A DNA stretch of 64,000 nt from the NCBI RefSeq assembly GCF_004364335.1, contig NZ_SOCR01000017.1, positions 26,619-90,618 on the forward strand. The letters are read 5' to 3'. The notes beneath the pieces were generated by a model. The model was not told the DNA's origin. It ran no database searches and worked only from the letters and a program-made list of their open reading frames with translations. Shown piece by piece: positions 24,632-34,548 of the stretch; positions within the stretch are counted from its first letter, which is position 1; every line of letters begins with the position of its first letter. The translations under genes were made by a program, and so were the position numbers. The stretch is from Pseudomonas graminis. Its GTDB lineage: Bacteria > Pseudomonadota > Gammaproteobacteria > Pseudomonadales > Pseudomonadaceae.

Positions 24632-25801
24632 TCATTCCGGCAACGTCAGTTGGGTCCCGCCCGGATGCGCCTTGATCACGCTGTAAGGCAAGACCGACCA
24701 GTCGGGACTCTCACACGCACGCATCACCCGGGCGAAGGACGGGCCAAAAACGATGCCTTTTTCGGTGAAATACCACGACGGAAATTCCCACACCGACGGG
24801 TCGGTGTAGTCGCAGTCGTCTTCAGTAGCAGGCTTCACCATGTCTGCCGGGTGCGCCGCTTTCAACTGGTCAACGAGCCAGGGGGCGAGGACTTTGCCGC
24901 GGTAGTCCGAATACGTGTCGAAACTCGTGCCACCCTCTTCATCACGTTCGTAGTGAAACGGCGCGCCCTTGCCGATCCACAACACATCTTCCAGTGTCAA
25001 GGCCTTCCCCGAGCTGGCATCCAGATTAAGCGGCGAATCGCCGAAGTCCGGGTGCGCACCGCCGCAATCGTAATCGGTGAAGACGCTCAAACTCACGATG
25101 CCTGGCGTCAGCAAGCGCGGCGTGACCGTCTGGGCGAAATCACCGCCGTTGCGACTGGCGTTGAGCATGCACTGGTGGTAGCTGACAACCTCCTGCCACA
25201 AGCGCGAGCGCAGTTGCTGATTGATACGGGTGGCCTGATCCGGCGCGTAACCCGACGTGATTTCAAACATCGAGACGCCCGACTCCGGCTCGACCCACCA
25301 TTGCAGCCGGTGGCCCATAAATGTAGCGTTTTTATCCGCCTTGAGGTTCAGGTGCGTGAGCCGCAGGTAGTCGTACGCCGATTGTCTGTAAATGTCCTGC
25401 CAACCCGGTTCGGCGGAAGCATCCGGCGCGCCGATGGCGTGTTCGGCCAGTTGCACCTTGTAGGACTTGCCCTTGCTGCTCCAGTCTCCGGTCCAGGTCG
25501 CGTCCGAATTCTTGTGAAGCACCAGTTTCGGCAACTTGGCTTCGTCGTCGTAGCTCAGGCCCTCGGTCAGCGTCAGATCACTCCCTTTGGAGGTACCGGA
25601 AAGCGGCAGGTCCTTGTGGTACTTCTCGTAGAAATACCGGCCCGACACGTTTTCAGCGCTGGTGAGGTCGAGCTCGACGACGATGGGCGATTTACCCAGG
25701 GTGCCTGTCAGAACATGGACCGCACTCTCGGCGTGCAGGGCCAATGGCGCCATCAGCGCAGTGAGGCAGGTAATACGCAAAACGGAGAGAGAAACAGGCA
25801 T
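24632..25801 (-). CDS. Exported DUF3298/RsiV-like protein
   Basis: 389 residues with a Sec signal peptide (ITCLTALMAPLALHAES). The C-terminal half, with LSVFTDYDCGGAHPD, ALTLEDVLWIGKG and WYFTEKGIVFGPSFARVM, matches the layout of DUF3298-type domains (GGAHP; F...L.F..Y.V), known from RsiV-like lysozyme-binding proteins. The N-terminal half is beta-rich. A periplasmic role in envelope or ligand binding is likely; the exact function is unknown. Confidence 0.78.
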   Translation of the reverse strand: MPVSLSVLRITCLTALMAPLALHAESAVHVLTGTLGKSPIVVELDLTSAENVSGRYFYEKYHKDLPLSGTSKGSDLTLTEGLSYDDEAKLPKLVLHKNSDATWTGDWSSKGKSYKVQLAEHAIGAPDASAEPGWQDIYRQSAYDYLRLTHLNLKADKNATFMGHRLQWWVEPESGVSMFEITSGYAPDQATRINQQLRSRLWQEVVSYHQCMLNASRNGGDFAQTVTPRLLTPGIVSLSVFTDYDCGGAHPDFGDSPLNLDASSGKALTLEDVLWIGKGAPFHYERDEEGGTSFDTYSDYRGKVLAPWLVDQLKAAHPADMVKPATEDDCDYTDPSVWEFPSWYFTEKGIVFGPSFARVMRACESPDWSVLPYSVIKAHPGGTQLTLPE

Positions 25802-25906
25802 CAGACGTCCCTTGTGATGATGCTAACGAGTCGGGACGGTAATCTCGCGAATCGCGGCGCGTCTGGCAAGGGCCAGCGGTGTTTCCCTCACAGCCTGACA
25901 GTCCAC

Positions 25907-26542
25907 TCACCGCCTGCCTTCAACCGCCATCCGCACCGCAAACCCGAACAACACTGTGCCCATCAGCCAGCGCTGCACCGTTGCCCAACCGGGCTTCTGG
26001 GTCAGAAAAACGGCGATGGACCCCGCCGCCATAGCGACTACGGCGTTGACGCTCAGGCTGACCACAATCTGCGCGCTGCCCAGGATCAGCGATTGGCTGA
26101 GCACACGGGTGCCGTCGCCGACCGTAATGAACTGCGGCAACAGCGACAGGTAAAGCACCGACACCTTGGGATTGAACAGGTTGGTCATCAGGCCCATGAG
26201 AAACAGCTGCCGGTTGCTGTCCTGGGGCAACTCCTTTAATTGAAACGGCGAGCGACCCCCCGGTTTCACGGCCTGCCAGGCGAGGTACAGCAAATACACG
26301 GCACCGGCCATGCGCAGCGTGTCGTAGGCATAGGGAACCGCCATCACCAGGCCGGTGATGCCAAACGCCGCGCACAGCATGTAGAAGACAAAGCCGACCG
26401 CCACGCCGCCGAGGGAGATCAGGCCCGCCTTGCGTCCTTGTGAGATGGATCGCGAAATGACGTAAATCATGTTCGGCCCTGGCGTCAGCACCATGCCGAG
26501 GGCGATCAGGGAAAAAGCGATGAGGTTTGAGAGTTCAGGCAT
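25907..26542 (-). CDS. LysE/RhtB-family amino acid exporter
   Basis: 211 residues from ATG 26542 (GGAG 6 bases upstream). Six hydrophobic segments and the family signature near the N-terminus, GMVLTPGPNMIYVISRS, plus the NLFNPKVSVLYLSLLPQF motif. Exports amino acids or homoserine-lactone-like compounds. Its start lies 306 bases from the divergent GGDEF gene. Confidence 0.9.
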   Translation of the reverse strand: MPELSNLIAFSLIALGMVLTPGPNMIYVISRSISQGRKAGLISLGGVAVGFVFYMLCAAFGITGLVMAVPYAYDTLRMAGAVYLLYLAWQAVKPGGRSPFQLKELPQDSNRQLFLMGLMTNLFNPKVSVLYLSLLPQFITVGDGTRVLSQSLILGSAQIVVSLSVNAVVAMAAGSIAVFLTQKPGWATVQRWLMGTVLFGFAVRMAVEGRR

Positions 26543-26847
26543 CGGAGGCTCCTGCCGGCGTGATGGTATGCGCATCCGAACCGCGCCGAATGGCAGCGAT
26601 ATTTCAGCCAAACTGCGCAGAACGGTCTATATACAGATGGCCGGAAAACACGCCATGACAGACGACACGCGTCACCTGTCCACACGGCACCTGCACCCCC
26701 GCACTCTCCGGCGACAACCGGCGTGAATTATTTGCTCAATAGTGGCCAACTGCTCTTCCCAGCATCCCGTCGGCGAGGGACACTCGGAGTGGTTGGTCGT
26801 GACCGATGTATCAGTCGGGAAGCTGCGTTATTACCCGGTAGAGCGCT

Positions 26848-27927
26848 ATGAACACTTCGGTCCAAAAAGGTCTCTCCTTCGCCAGACGCATGTACCTGCC
26901 GCGCAGCATTGGCCTGGGCATTGGGTTCTTCGCGGTGGCTGCAGCGCTGTACCCTTCCCATCCGCCGGCCTGGGTGTGGATCGCCATGATCGCCCACGGT
27001 TACGGCTGGCCGCACATGGCCTACCAACTGGCCAAACGTTCAACTCAACCGTACGCCGCCGAACGCCGTAACCTGATTTACGACTCGCTGGGCGGCGGCT
27101 TCTGGGCAGGGGCGATGGGGATCAGCCCGCTGCCCACCGTGACGGTGCTGTCGATGATGGCGATGAACAACATCGCCGCCGGTGGTTTGCGTCTGTTTGT
27201 TTTGGGTTCGCTGGCGCAAATAGCAGGCGCGCTGGTGGCGTACAAGATTTTCCTGCCGGCGTTGTTCCCCCACGTCACTCAACTGCAGGTATTCGCCTGC
27301 CTGCCCATGCTGGTGATCTACCCGATGGCCATCGGGCTGGTCTGTTATCGCGTGGCCGTGCAGCTGTCCAGAAGCAAGAAGGCGCTGGAAAAACTCAGCA
27401 CCACCGACAGCCTCACAGGCCTCATGAACCACGGCGCGTGGAAGGATCGACTGGCGCTGGAGTTCAATAAATGCCAGAAGCACAACCGCCAGCACAGCGT
27501 GGCGCTGATCGACATTGACCACTTCAAGACCATCAACGACACCTACGGCCACATCACCGGCGACAACGTGCTCAAGCAACTGAGCAACGCGCTGTCGGCG
27601 AGCCTGCGTCAGACCGATCTGGCCGGCCGCTACGGCGGCGACGAATTCTGCGTCATCCTGCCCGACACCTCTCTGACCCAGGCGATCGAGATACTCGAAC
27701 GCCTGCGCCGCACGGTCCATGAACACGCCCACTCAGCCCTTCCCGATCTGAAATTGAGCCTGAGCATCGGCGTCGCGGCGTATGGCACGCACCAGACCGA
27801 CGCCGGCCTGTGGCTGCATGAAGCCGACATGGCGCTGTACGACGCAAAAAGCGCCGGCCGCAATCGTGTCACTCCGGCGCAGCCGTCCGGCAAGGTGGGT
27901 GCGCGCGAGGGTGCTGCGCTGGGGTGA
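26848..27927 (+). CDS. MASE2-GGDEF diguanylate cyclase
   Basis: 359 residues. An N-terminal membrane domain of MASE2 type (residues about 10-175, several helices; start MYLPRSIGLG) is followed by a GGDEF domain (DSLTGLMNHGAW, ALIDIDHFKTINDTYGH, GRYGGDEF). The active-site GGDEF is intact and an inhibitory RxxD site (RQTD) lies 5 residues before it, so it should make c-di-GMP with product inhibition. Architecture equals AdrA/DgcC, which promotes cellulose and biofilm in enterobacteria. No partner gene is adjacent. Confidence 0.93.
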   Translation: MNTSVQKGLSFARRMYLPRSIGLGIGFFAVAAALYPSHPPAWVWIAMIAHGYGWPHMAYQLAKRSTQPYAAERRNLIYDSLGGGFWAGAMGISPLPTVTVLSMMAMNNIAAGGLRLFVLGSLAQIAGALVAYKIFLPALFPHVTQLQVFACLPMLVIYPMAIGLVCYRVAVQLSRSKKALEKLSTTDSLTGLMNHGAWKDRLALEFNKCQKHNRQHSVALIDIDHFKTINDTYGHITGDNVLKQLSNALSASLRQTDLAGRYGGDEFCVILPDTSLTQAIEILERLRRTVHEHAHSALPDLKLSLSIGVAAYGTHQTDAGLWLHEADMALYDAKSAGRNRVTPAQPSGKVGAREGAALG

Positions 27928-27959
27928 GTCGGCGGCGTAGATGATCTATCGAAGATTCG

Positions 27960-28679
27960 CTATTCGCTGCAAGCCAGGGCATCGGTCGGAGCCTTAACCT
28001 GCTTGAGCAGCTCAAGCGGCGTCATGCGCGTCAGCAGGTTGTGCAGGCTGTCGCCCAACATCAGCGGCCCATACAACCCTTCTTCCCGATCGAGATGCGC
28101 TTGCTGCACGTCGCGGTAGGCTTCGGGGTAGATGCTTTTTTCGATCGGCAGCAGCCGGTCGTAATGTTCCAGCAAGCCGTGAAAGACGATGCGCCGCTCC
28201 GTGACGCCGCGGGTGGTGGCGATCAACTTGATGAAGAAATCCGAGTCGCTCTGGCGCATGGCTTCGTACGCGGCGTAACGCTCCGCCAGGGTGTACGCGC
28301 GGGAGTCGTCAAACACCACGCAGCACAGGTCCTGACGCGAGCGCGAGCCGAAGGGGTTGTTGGTCGCGCGCCGGCGATTGATCTGCGCCAGCGCGAAAGC
28401 CACCGCCCGTTCGGCCTGGTTCATGCGCTCTGTGCTGCCCAGGCTGGAGAGATCATCCAGCGCGGGGGCCTGACGCCCCAGTCGCTCCACCTCTGCGCTG
28501 AAGGTGGCAAACACGCCGTGGGGTCCGAGCCATTGCTTGTGCAACTCGCTCAGCTGGTCTCTGGACAGCCGGCTTTGCTCATCGACCAATTGCTGAAACG
28601 CGGTTGAAGTGTCCACATTAAAGTCTGCATCGATGCACGGTTGCTTCAAGGGCTCAGACGTTACGATTTGAAGGGTCAT
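27960..28679 (-). CDS. Unrecognised cytoplasmic protein
   Basis: 239 residues from ATG 28679 with AAGGA 8 bases upstream (a second ATG at 28688 is too close to that site). No signal peptide or membrane helix. Mostly helical, rich in Leu, Arg and Glu, with AERAVAFALAQINRRRA and LAERYAAYEAMRQSDSDFF segments. No family recognised. It lies 187 bases downstream of the LuxR-type gene on the same strand, so it may be its target. Confidence 0.65.
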   Translation of the reverse strand: MTLQIVTSEPLKQPCIDADFNVDTSTAFQQLVDEQSRLSRDQLSELHKQWLGPHGVFATFSAEVERLGRQAPALDDLSSLGSTERMNQAERAVAFALAQINRRRATNNPFGSRSRQDLCCVVFDDSRAYTLAERYAAYEAMRQSDSDFFIKLIATTRGVTERRIVFHGLLEHYDRLLPIEKSIYPEAYRDVQQAHLDREEGLYGPLMLGDSLHNLLTRMTPLELLKQVKAPTDALACSE

Positions 28680-28865
28680 CGATTCCATCCTTATTATTGA
28701 TCATTATTGTGGGGGCATCATCGCGAACACGTTGACAGGGCACATCAAAGTACTGAAACAGGGTCATGATTCAAAAGGCCGCTAATTACGACGCAAACGT
28801 CATCATGGCAAAAAGGCCGACGACGGCTTTAAAAGTTCAGCGATTAAATCGGGTTAATTATGCAC

Positions 28866-29273
28866 TTACTGTCCAGCGGAACAATCCGTCAGATGTAGGG
28901 GTGCTGTCAGTTTTTTCTTGCGCACTGGGGAAATATGCAGAGCGATGAGCTGCGCCCGATTTTTGACTTCGCTCTTCCTCAGCAACGACGAGACATGGTC
29001 GCGGGCCGTGTAATCACTGATCCCCAGACGCTGGGCGATCGCCTTGTTGGTGAATCCCTGGAGCACAAGATGAAGAACTTCCTGCTCCCTGGGGGTGGTC
29101 TTTTTCAATGGTTTACGCTTGCGTTGTTCTTCTATCATTGGTCCCCAACAGTCTCCGCGACTTGCCGGCCCTGGCATTGAATTAGCCAGGGCCATAACAG
29201 TGTTCTTATTGATTTTTAAGTCTCTAAGCATTAGAGAATTTGCACAGTCAAGCCCGGTTAATAACCGAACCAT
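28866..29273 (-). CDS. LuxR-type HTH regulator
   Basis: 135 residues from ATG 29273. The C-terminal 70 residues are a complete LuxR/GerE helix-turn-helix (TPREQEVLHLVLQGFTNKAIA, LGISDYTARDHVSSLLRK). The N-terminal 45 residues are too short for a receiver or autoinducer domain, so this is a HTH-only regulator. The start is uncertain: ATG 29138 with GGGGA upstream would leave little more than the HTH. Base composition around it is less GC-rich than the flanks. Confidence 0.75.
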   Translation of the reverse strand: MVRLLTGLDCANSLMLRDLKINKNTVMALANSMPGPASRGDCWGPMIEEQRKRKPLKKTTPREQEVLHLVLQGFTNKAIAQRLGISDYTARDHVSSLLRKSEVKNRAQLIALHISPVRKKKLTAPLHLTDCSAGQ

Positions 29274-29502
29274 GATAAGTAAAGTTTCCTACAAATATTA
29301 GTGAAGCATCCCCATTGCCCCTGCAGACAATCTACACACGCACGACCCAGTGCAAAGCCATGGGGATATATAACAGCGGGTCAGTTGTATAGACGGGGAC
29401 AATAAACGCTGCAAATGATAATTACAATCATCTGTTACAAATCAGCGGATCAATCGTTTCAAACGCTGCGCATTGGGAATCCGCGCCATTGAGTCACAAG
29501 AA

Positions 29503-29523
29503 GGGGCGCCATTGCGGCGCCCC
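29503..29523 (-). terminator. Hairpin terminator for the MHS transporter gene
   Basis: GGGGCGCC (29503-29510) and GGCGCCCC (29516-29523) form a perfect 8-bp stem just past the transporter stop; on the minus strand it runs into TTCTTG. The 200 bases to its left, up to the LuxR gene, are AT-rich with nothing else assignable. Confidence 0.6.
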
Positions 29524-29530
29524 TGCCCGT

Positions 29531-30850
29531 TCAGTTTCCAGCCTGTGCCACCCGCGGGTCATCAACCTGCATACCTTTGCGCAGGCCAAAGACCATGGCC
29601 GTCACCAGACCGACTGCACCCATGATCACGCAATAGCCCACGCACACCCACGGGCTCCACGGCATCAAGGCAATCAGCGCCAGCGGCGTGGTGCTTGCCC
29701 ACAGGGCGTAGCTGATGTTGTAGGTCAACGAGATGCCGGAGACGCGAATGTTCGCCGGGAACAGTCCGACCATGACCGAAGGCACGACGCCGACGATGCC
29801 GCAGGCCAGACCGGCCACCGCGTAAGCAAGGCTCAACGGCAACCAGTGAATGACCAGACTGGCGTAGAGCACGCCGACACCGACGGGCAGCAACAGGCTG
29901 TAAAGCACCACGCCGCGCCAGGCGCCGATGCGATCGACCAGCCTGCCGGCCAACACGCAGCCGATGTTGAGGAAAACGATACCGACGCTGCTCAGGGCGA
30001 ACGTGTCGCTGGGGCTCATGCCGAAGCGCTGCTGCATCACCGTAGGCGTGATGACCACCAGCGTCACGACCGCGGACGTCAGCACGCAGGTCAGCAACGC
30101 AGCCGGCAGCAGAGATTGCCGGTGCTGGCGTAGGACAGCGCGCAGCGGCAGCTCAGTCGTCTCTGCCCGTTGAGCATGCATCGCCATGAACACCGGCGTT
30201 TCGCTGAGCCAGCGCCGCAGCCACACGCCGATAACGCCGAATACGCCGCCCAGCAGAAACGGGATGCGCCAGGCGTAATCGAGGATTTCCGCGTGGCTGA
30301 ACACTTTCGCCAGCCAGGTCGCCGTCAGTGCACCAATGAGGTAGCCGAAGGTCAGCCCGGCTTGCAGAACGCCCAACGCATAACCGCGATGACCTTTCGG
30401 CGCGTGCTCGGCGACGAACACCCAGGCGCTCGGCACTTCGCCGCCGACGGCCGCACCCTGAAGGATGCGCAGCGCCAGCAGGATCAATGGTGCCCAGTAG
30501 CCGATTTCAGCGTAGGTCGGCATCACGCCGATTAGCAGACACGGCAGCGCCATCATCAGGATGCTGAGGCTGAACACGCGCTTGCGACCCAGTTTGTCGG
30601 CGAAGTGCGCCATCAGAATGCCGCCCAGCGGGCGCGCCAGGTAGCCGGTGACAAAGATGCCGAAGCTTTGCAGCAGACGCAGCCACTCGGGCATTTCCGG
30701 CGGGAAGAACAGCTGACTGAGCGTCAGGGCGAAAAATACGAAGATGATGAAATCGTAGATTTCCAGCGCCCCGCCCAGTGCCGCCAGGCCTAGGGTTTTG
30801 TAGTCTCCCCGGCTGATGGGTTGTGGGCGTGGTCGAAGAATGGCTGTCAT
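29531..30850 (-). CDS. MFS transporter, metabolite:H+ symporter (MHS) type
   Basis: 439 residues from ATG 30850 (a TTG at 30862 opens the longer frame). Twelve hydrophobic segments. MHS features: LGGALEIYDFIIFVFFA with the acidic residue in helix 1, RPLGGILMAHFADKLGRKRVF loop in outline, and RILQGAAVGGEVPSAWVFVAEH. The group imports compounds such as proline, betaine, citrate or alpha-ketoglutarate; substrate unknown. No linked catabolic gene. Confidence 0.88.
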   Translation of the reverse strand: MTAILRPRPQPISRGDYKTLGLAALGGALEIYDFIIFVFFALTLSQLFFPPEMPEWLRLLQSFGIFVTGYLARPLGGILMAHFADKLGRKRVFSLSILMMALPCLLIGVMPTYAEIGYWAPLILLALRILQGAAVGGEVPSAWVFVAEHAPKGHRGYALGVLQAGLTFGYLIGALTATWLAKVFSHAEILDYAWRIPFLLGGVFGVIGVWLRRWLSETPVFMAMHAQRAETTELPLRAVLRQHRQSLLPAALLTCVLTSAVVTLVVITPTVMQQRFGMSPSDTFALSSVGIVFLNIGCVLAGRLVDRIGAWRGVVLYSLLLPVGVGVLYASLVIHWLPLSLAYAVAGLACGIVGVVPSVMVGLFPANIRVSGISLTYNISYALWASTTPLALIALMPWSPWVCVGYCVIMGAVGLVTAMVFGLRKGMQVDDPRVAQAGN

Positions 30851-30965
30851 GAAAGACCCCAAATCACAGGTTGAAACGCACTCGGGTGCGACAAAGGCGC
30901 GCAGGATAACAAAGCTGACGGCTTGCGGGCGGATCGCTGACGGCTGACGCGTTTCAGCGGCTGAT

Positions 30966-33137
30966 TTAAAAATTCACCGTCGCCGACACCCGCGCCGTAC
31001 GCGGTGCGCCGAGAAACAAATAATCGTCCCCCAGGTATTCCCCCGCGTCGCGCCAGTAGCGCTTGTCGAACAGGTTGTCGACGGTCAGGCGCAAGACCGT
31101 GTCGTAGCCCTCGATTTTTGTGCTGTAGCGGCCGCCCGCGTTGAACACCGCGTAGTCATCGACTTTCACCGAGCCCTCGCGGTTGGCGTATTTGCTGGAG
31201 CTGTATTGAGCGCCGCCCAACAGCGCCAGCCCTTGAATCGGCAGTGCGTAATCGGCTGAGAGGCTGCCGCGGAATTTGGGCACGTTGATCGCCTGATGAT
31301 CTTCGTACGCCGCGGTGCCGCTGTCTTCAACCCGCGCGCGAATGGCCGCGACGCTGGCCGATATCTGCAGCTGCGAGGTCACGTAGCCATTGGCGCTCAG
31401 CTCGACGCCGGTGTTTTTCTGTTGGCCCTGCTGGACGAAGGTCAGGCTGCCGTCGTCGTTGGGTTTCGAATACTGATAAGCCTGGCGGGTCTGGAACACC
31501 GCCGCAGTGAAACTCATGCGCCGCCAGTCGTATTTGACCCCGGCCTCCAGTTGGCGAGAGACCGTCGGTGCAAGGATTTCCCCGACATTGCTGTCGAACA
31601 CCGACGCCGTGCCGCCCAGGGAAAGCCCTTTGCTGTAGCTCGTGTACAGCGAAACATTGTCGATCGGTTTGTAGATCAGGGCGGCCTGGGGCAGGAAGAT
31701 CGAGCGCTCGGTGTGACGGTTCTCGCTGCCGTCCTCGTTGTAGGCCTTCTCGTCGAGCTTCACTTCACGCCCGCCGATGACCGTTTGCCAGTGTTCGTTG
31801 AAGCTGATGCGGTCGGTGGCGAAGAGCCCGTACTGGCGACTGTCCAGGCGCCGTTCGGTGTGACCCACGGACAGGTCCGAGGGTGCAAAGGTGTCCGGCG
31901 TCTCGTGGATGTTGCCGGAACCGACGTATTCGCTGAAATACGGCCGGGTGTCGACCGTGCGCCTGAACGCACTGCTGCCGAAGGTCAGCTCATGCTCGAG
32001 CCAGCCGGTGTCGAACAGGCCGGTCATCGACGCTTCGACTTCATCGTTGCGCCGCGTGTCGTCCGGGCTGCGGAAATCGTAGATGTCGTAGCCGCCGCTC
32101 GGCGTGAAGTGCCCGGTCAGCGGCTCGGCAGGGCAGTCGCTCTGGAAATAGCAGCCGTAGGCGAACGCGCTGTAATCGTCGATGACCACGCGGCTGCGTG
32201 ATGCGCTGAAGCTGGCTTTCCAGTCGTCGCTGAGGCGGTACTCGTAACGGCCGGTCATGTTCAGCGAGTCGATGCCCACCGGATTCGAGCCGCTTTGATA
32301 GCCCAACAGTTTACGCGGCGAAGCGTCATGGGGCAGTTCGGTGCCGCCCAGCAGTTGATAGCCCGGCACCGAGCGCTGTTCTTTGGTCTGGTATTCGACG
32401 TCGAGCTGCAGGGTGGACTGATCGTTGATGTTCCAGTCGAACGCCAGCGAGGCGAAATCCCGCTGGCCATTGGCGTGCTCGACGTAAGAGCGGATGTCCT
32501 CATGGGCGACGTTGGCGCGCAGGCCGAACTGCTTCTCGCTGCCGAACCAGCCGCCGACGTCCGTGGCGATGTAGCGCTCGCCGTGCTCGTTGGTCGAGAC
32601 CGTCACCGAGCGCACATCTTCCGGGCGTTTGGTCTTGTAATTGATCACGCCTGCAGGCTCGGACACGCCGCTCTGCAGGCCTGACAACCCCTTGAGCAGC
32701 TCGACCTGTTCCTTGTTTTCCAGCGCCACGTTCTGCTCGCCGGTGATACTCCGCCCGTTGATGCGGTAGCTGTTGGCGGCGTTGAGCGAGAAACCGCGCA
32801 CGACGAAATTCTCGTAATAGCCCACCGGCGCATAACTGTCGCCTACCGAGGCGTCGTTGCGCAGGACATCGCTGAGCAGCTTGGCCTGCTGGTCCTTCAG
32901 CCGCTCGGCGGTAAACACCGATATCGACGCCGGTGTATCGCGCAGCGGCGCTTCGCTGAACCCGCCAACCGACGCGCCACTCGCCTGATAAATCGACTCC
33001 TGCTCCCCGGTCACCCGCAGCGCATCCAGCGTCACCGGCTCGACTTCCTGGGCCGCCAGCCATGGCGAAGCGAAGGCGATACTCAGCGGCAACAGCCGAC
33101 GGGTGAAGCCGGCAGCGGAACGGGACGAGGTGATCAT
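30966..33137 (-). CDS. TonB-dependent siderophore receptor
   Basis: 723 residues from ATG 33137 (TTG 33173 opens a longer frame). Signal peptide ends WLAAQE; a TonB-box region is followed by the plug domain (TPASISVFTAERLKDQ, NFVVRGFSLN, LLKGLSGLQSG, PAGVINYKTKRP) and the 22-strand barrel, ending in a C-terminal aromatic, ATVNF. The plug belongs to the ferric-siderophore group (FhuA/FoxA/FiuA-like). No anti-sigma signalling extension is present at the N-terminus. The ligand is not readable. Confidence 0.92.
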   Translation of the reverse strand: MITSSRSAAGFTRRLLPLSIAFASPWLAAQEVEPVTLDALRVTGEQESIYQASGASVGGFSEAPLRDTPASISVFTAERLKDQQAKLLSDVLRNDASVGDSYAPVGYYENFVVRGFSLNAANSYRINGRSITGEQNVALENKEQVELLKGLSGLQSGVSEPAGVINYKTKRPEDVRSVTVSTNEHGERYIATDVGGWFGSEKQFGLRANVAHEDIRSYVEHANGQRDFASLAFDWNINDQSTLQLDVEYQTKEQRSVPGYQLLGGTELPHDASPRKLLGYQSGSNPVGIDSLNMTGRYEYRLSDDWKASFSASRSRVVIDDYSAFAYGCYFQSDCPAEPLTGHFTPSGGYDIYDFRSPDDTRRNDEVEASMTGLFDTGWLEHELTFGSSAFRRTVDTRPYFSEYVGSGNIHETPDTFAPSDLSVGHTERRLDSRQYGLFATDRISFNEHWQTVIGGREVKLDEKAYNEDGSENRHTERSIFLPQAALIYKPIDNVSLYTSYSKGLSLGGTASVFDSNVGEILAPTVSRQLEAGVKYDWRRMSFTAAVFQTRQAYQYSKPNDDGSLTFVQQGQQKNTGVELSANGYVTSQLQISASVAAIRARVEDSGTAAYEDHQAINVPKFRGSLSADYALPIQGLALLGGAQYSSSKYANREGSVKVDDYAVFNAGGRYSTKIEGYDTVLRLTVDNLFDKRYWRDAGEYLGDDYLFLGAPRTARVSATVNF

Positions 33138-33282
33138 CGGCGGTTGAATTCCTGGAGAGGGACAGTCGGGCAACGAGAAACGCAGGCCAGTTCGGCGGCG
33201 CCTCTTTTACGTTCTGCGGAGGGTTTTTACAACCGGGATTGATGTGAAGTACAGGAAGGGGCGTGAACTAAATCACGAATAA

Positions 33283-34548
33283 TCATCCGATACGGAAGTC
33301 TGGATGCAGATCTTTCCAGTGCGCGCGCAACGCGTTCTTCTGCGTATCTGGCATGGGGCTATTTTCCAGCGCATCGGGCCATAGAGTTCGCGCGCTGTCG
33401 ATGGTCGCTCTCAAGTTGTAAAGGACCGGTCGCCAGGGAATGTCACCGTATTCAGCCCACTTCTTGAAGTGCTCGAGTGACATGCCGTACCAGCTTCTGG
33501 CCTTGGCCATATTCAAGGCAGGCTTGGTCTCGTCGGCGATGTAGGCCTTGGTCGTGACAATGTCATAGGCCGGTGAAAGCTCGGCGTTCCGACCGTCGCG
33601 ATAAATCATGCTCCAGTTCTTCAGGTGTGCATCGCCATTGGCGAGCAGCACATTGACCAGTAACCGCCTCGCCATCTGTATGGCATCACGCTGCGCGTGG
33701 AGCGAGCTCCGATATACCAGTTTCCCAATCTGGTCAGAACTTGCATTGCGGTATTTATCATGTGCGTACGCGAAGAATATCTGCGCGAAATCTTCGGCAT
33801 GCACCCGCACATTTCCTGGCAGACGGTCGAAACGACGTATGCCGTAAGCGAGCGATTCATTCGGCAGGTTTATATTTGGCAGCGCGTCGATGTCAGCCAT
33901 CGGAATCAGTCTGATCTCCGGAATATCGACGCCGGCGAGCGCTGCCAGCGTCATTGCCGTGTATTCATTTAGCGGAACAAACGGGCGGATCGTCGAAGGC
34001 GTCTTGATAATCCAGTCGCCAGGCGCATCAGGATCACCGGTGATGTACCGCCCATCCCTGTCACGCATGGAGAATTTCATCTGCACGCCGGCCAGCGAAA
34101 AATGCGCCTGGCTATCAGGAATATCGACGACAGTCGGATCGATTTTCCCACGGTGCTGCAACGCAAGGCCGGGAATGTCTGCAGCGTTCATTCGCTCTGC
34201 CACCAAAGCGCCCGGCAAGTCACGACCCAGCCAGGTGAGCAGTGGAAATTCGTTGTCGCGGTGGACCTTCATCGCTTGTGAGAGAAAATCGCGCAATGCT
34301 CCTTCCGGCAGAAGGTTGCTCAACACTGGATGCAATTTGTGAGCAGTGAGATAGGGATGCCGTTTGGCCAGTTGCTGCGCAAATGCGACAGGGTCGGTGT
34401 GCGACAGCGTCAGCGGAAGTCTGGCTTGATTCTCGATGTACTCGGGCGCCAGCGTGAACACGTTTTTGCCATTGGAGTACCCCGCAACGTAGCCCACACG
34501 CTCTCCCTGAAGGGTCAGCTGTAAAGCCGCCACCGTTTCATCAGCCAT
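33283..34548 (-). CDS. hipA: HipA-type Ser/Thr kinase toxin
   Basis: 421 residues. Couple_hipA N-terminal domain (GERVGYVAGYSNGKNVFTL) and HipA kinase core: FSLAGVQMKFSM (P-loop region), DWIIKTPS (ATP Lys), LVNVLLANGDAHLKNWSMIY (catalytic loop with Asp) and LSPAYDIVTT (Mg-binding Asp). Full length compared with about 440 for E. coli HipA, which phosphorylates GltX to induce dormancy. Start ATG overlaps the hipB stop as TGATG. Confidence 0.93.
   Translation of the reverse strand: MADETVAALQLTLQGERVGYVAGYSNGKNVFTLAPEYIENQARLPLTLSHTDPVAFAQQLAKRHPYLTAHKLHPVLSNLLPEGALRDFLSQAMKVHRDNEFPLLTWLGRDLPGALVAERMNAADIPGLALQHRGKIDPTVVDIPDSQAHFSLAGVQMKFSMRDRDGRYITGDPDAPGDWIIKTPSTIRPFVPLNEYTAMTLAALAGVDIPEIRLIPMADIDALPNINLPNESLAYGIRRFDRLPGNVRVHAEDFAQIFFAYAHDKYRNASSDQIGKLVYRSSLHAQRDAIQMARRLLVNVLLANGDAHLKNWSMIYRDGRNAELSPAYDIVTTKAYIADETKPALNMAKARSWYGMSLEHFKKWAEYGDIPWRPVLYNLRATIDSARTLWPDALENSPMPDTQKNALRAHWKDLHPDFRIG

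Noticed and set aside
33180..33282. Fur box upstream of the siderophore receptor
   Set aside because: GAATAATCAT at about 33276 gives only a partial match, within the end of the hipA region; too weak to list as a feature.
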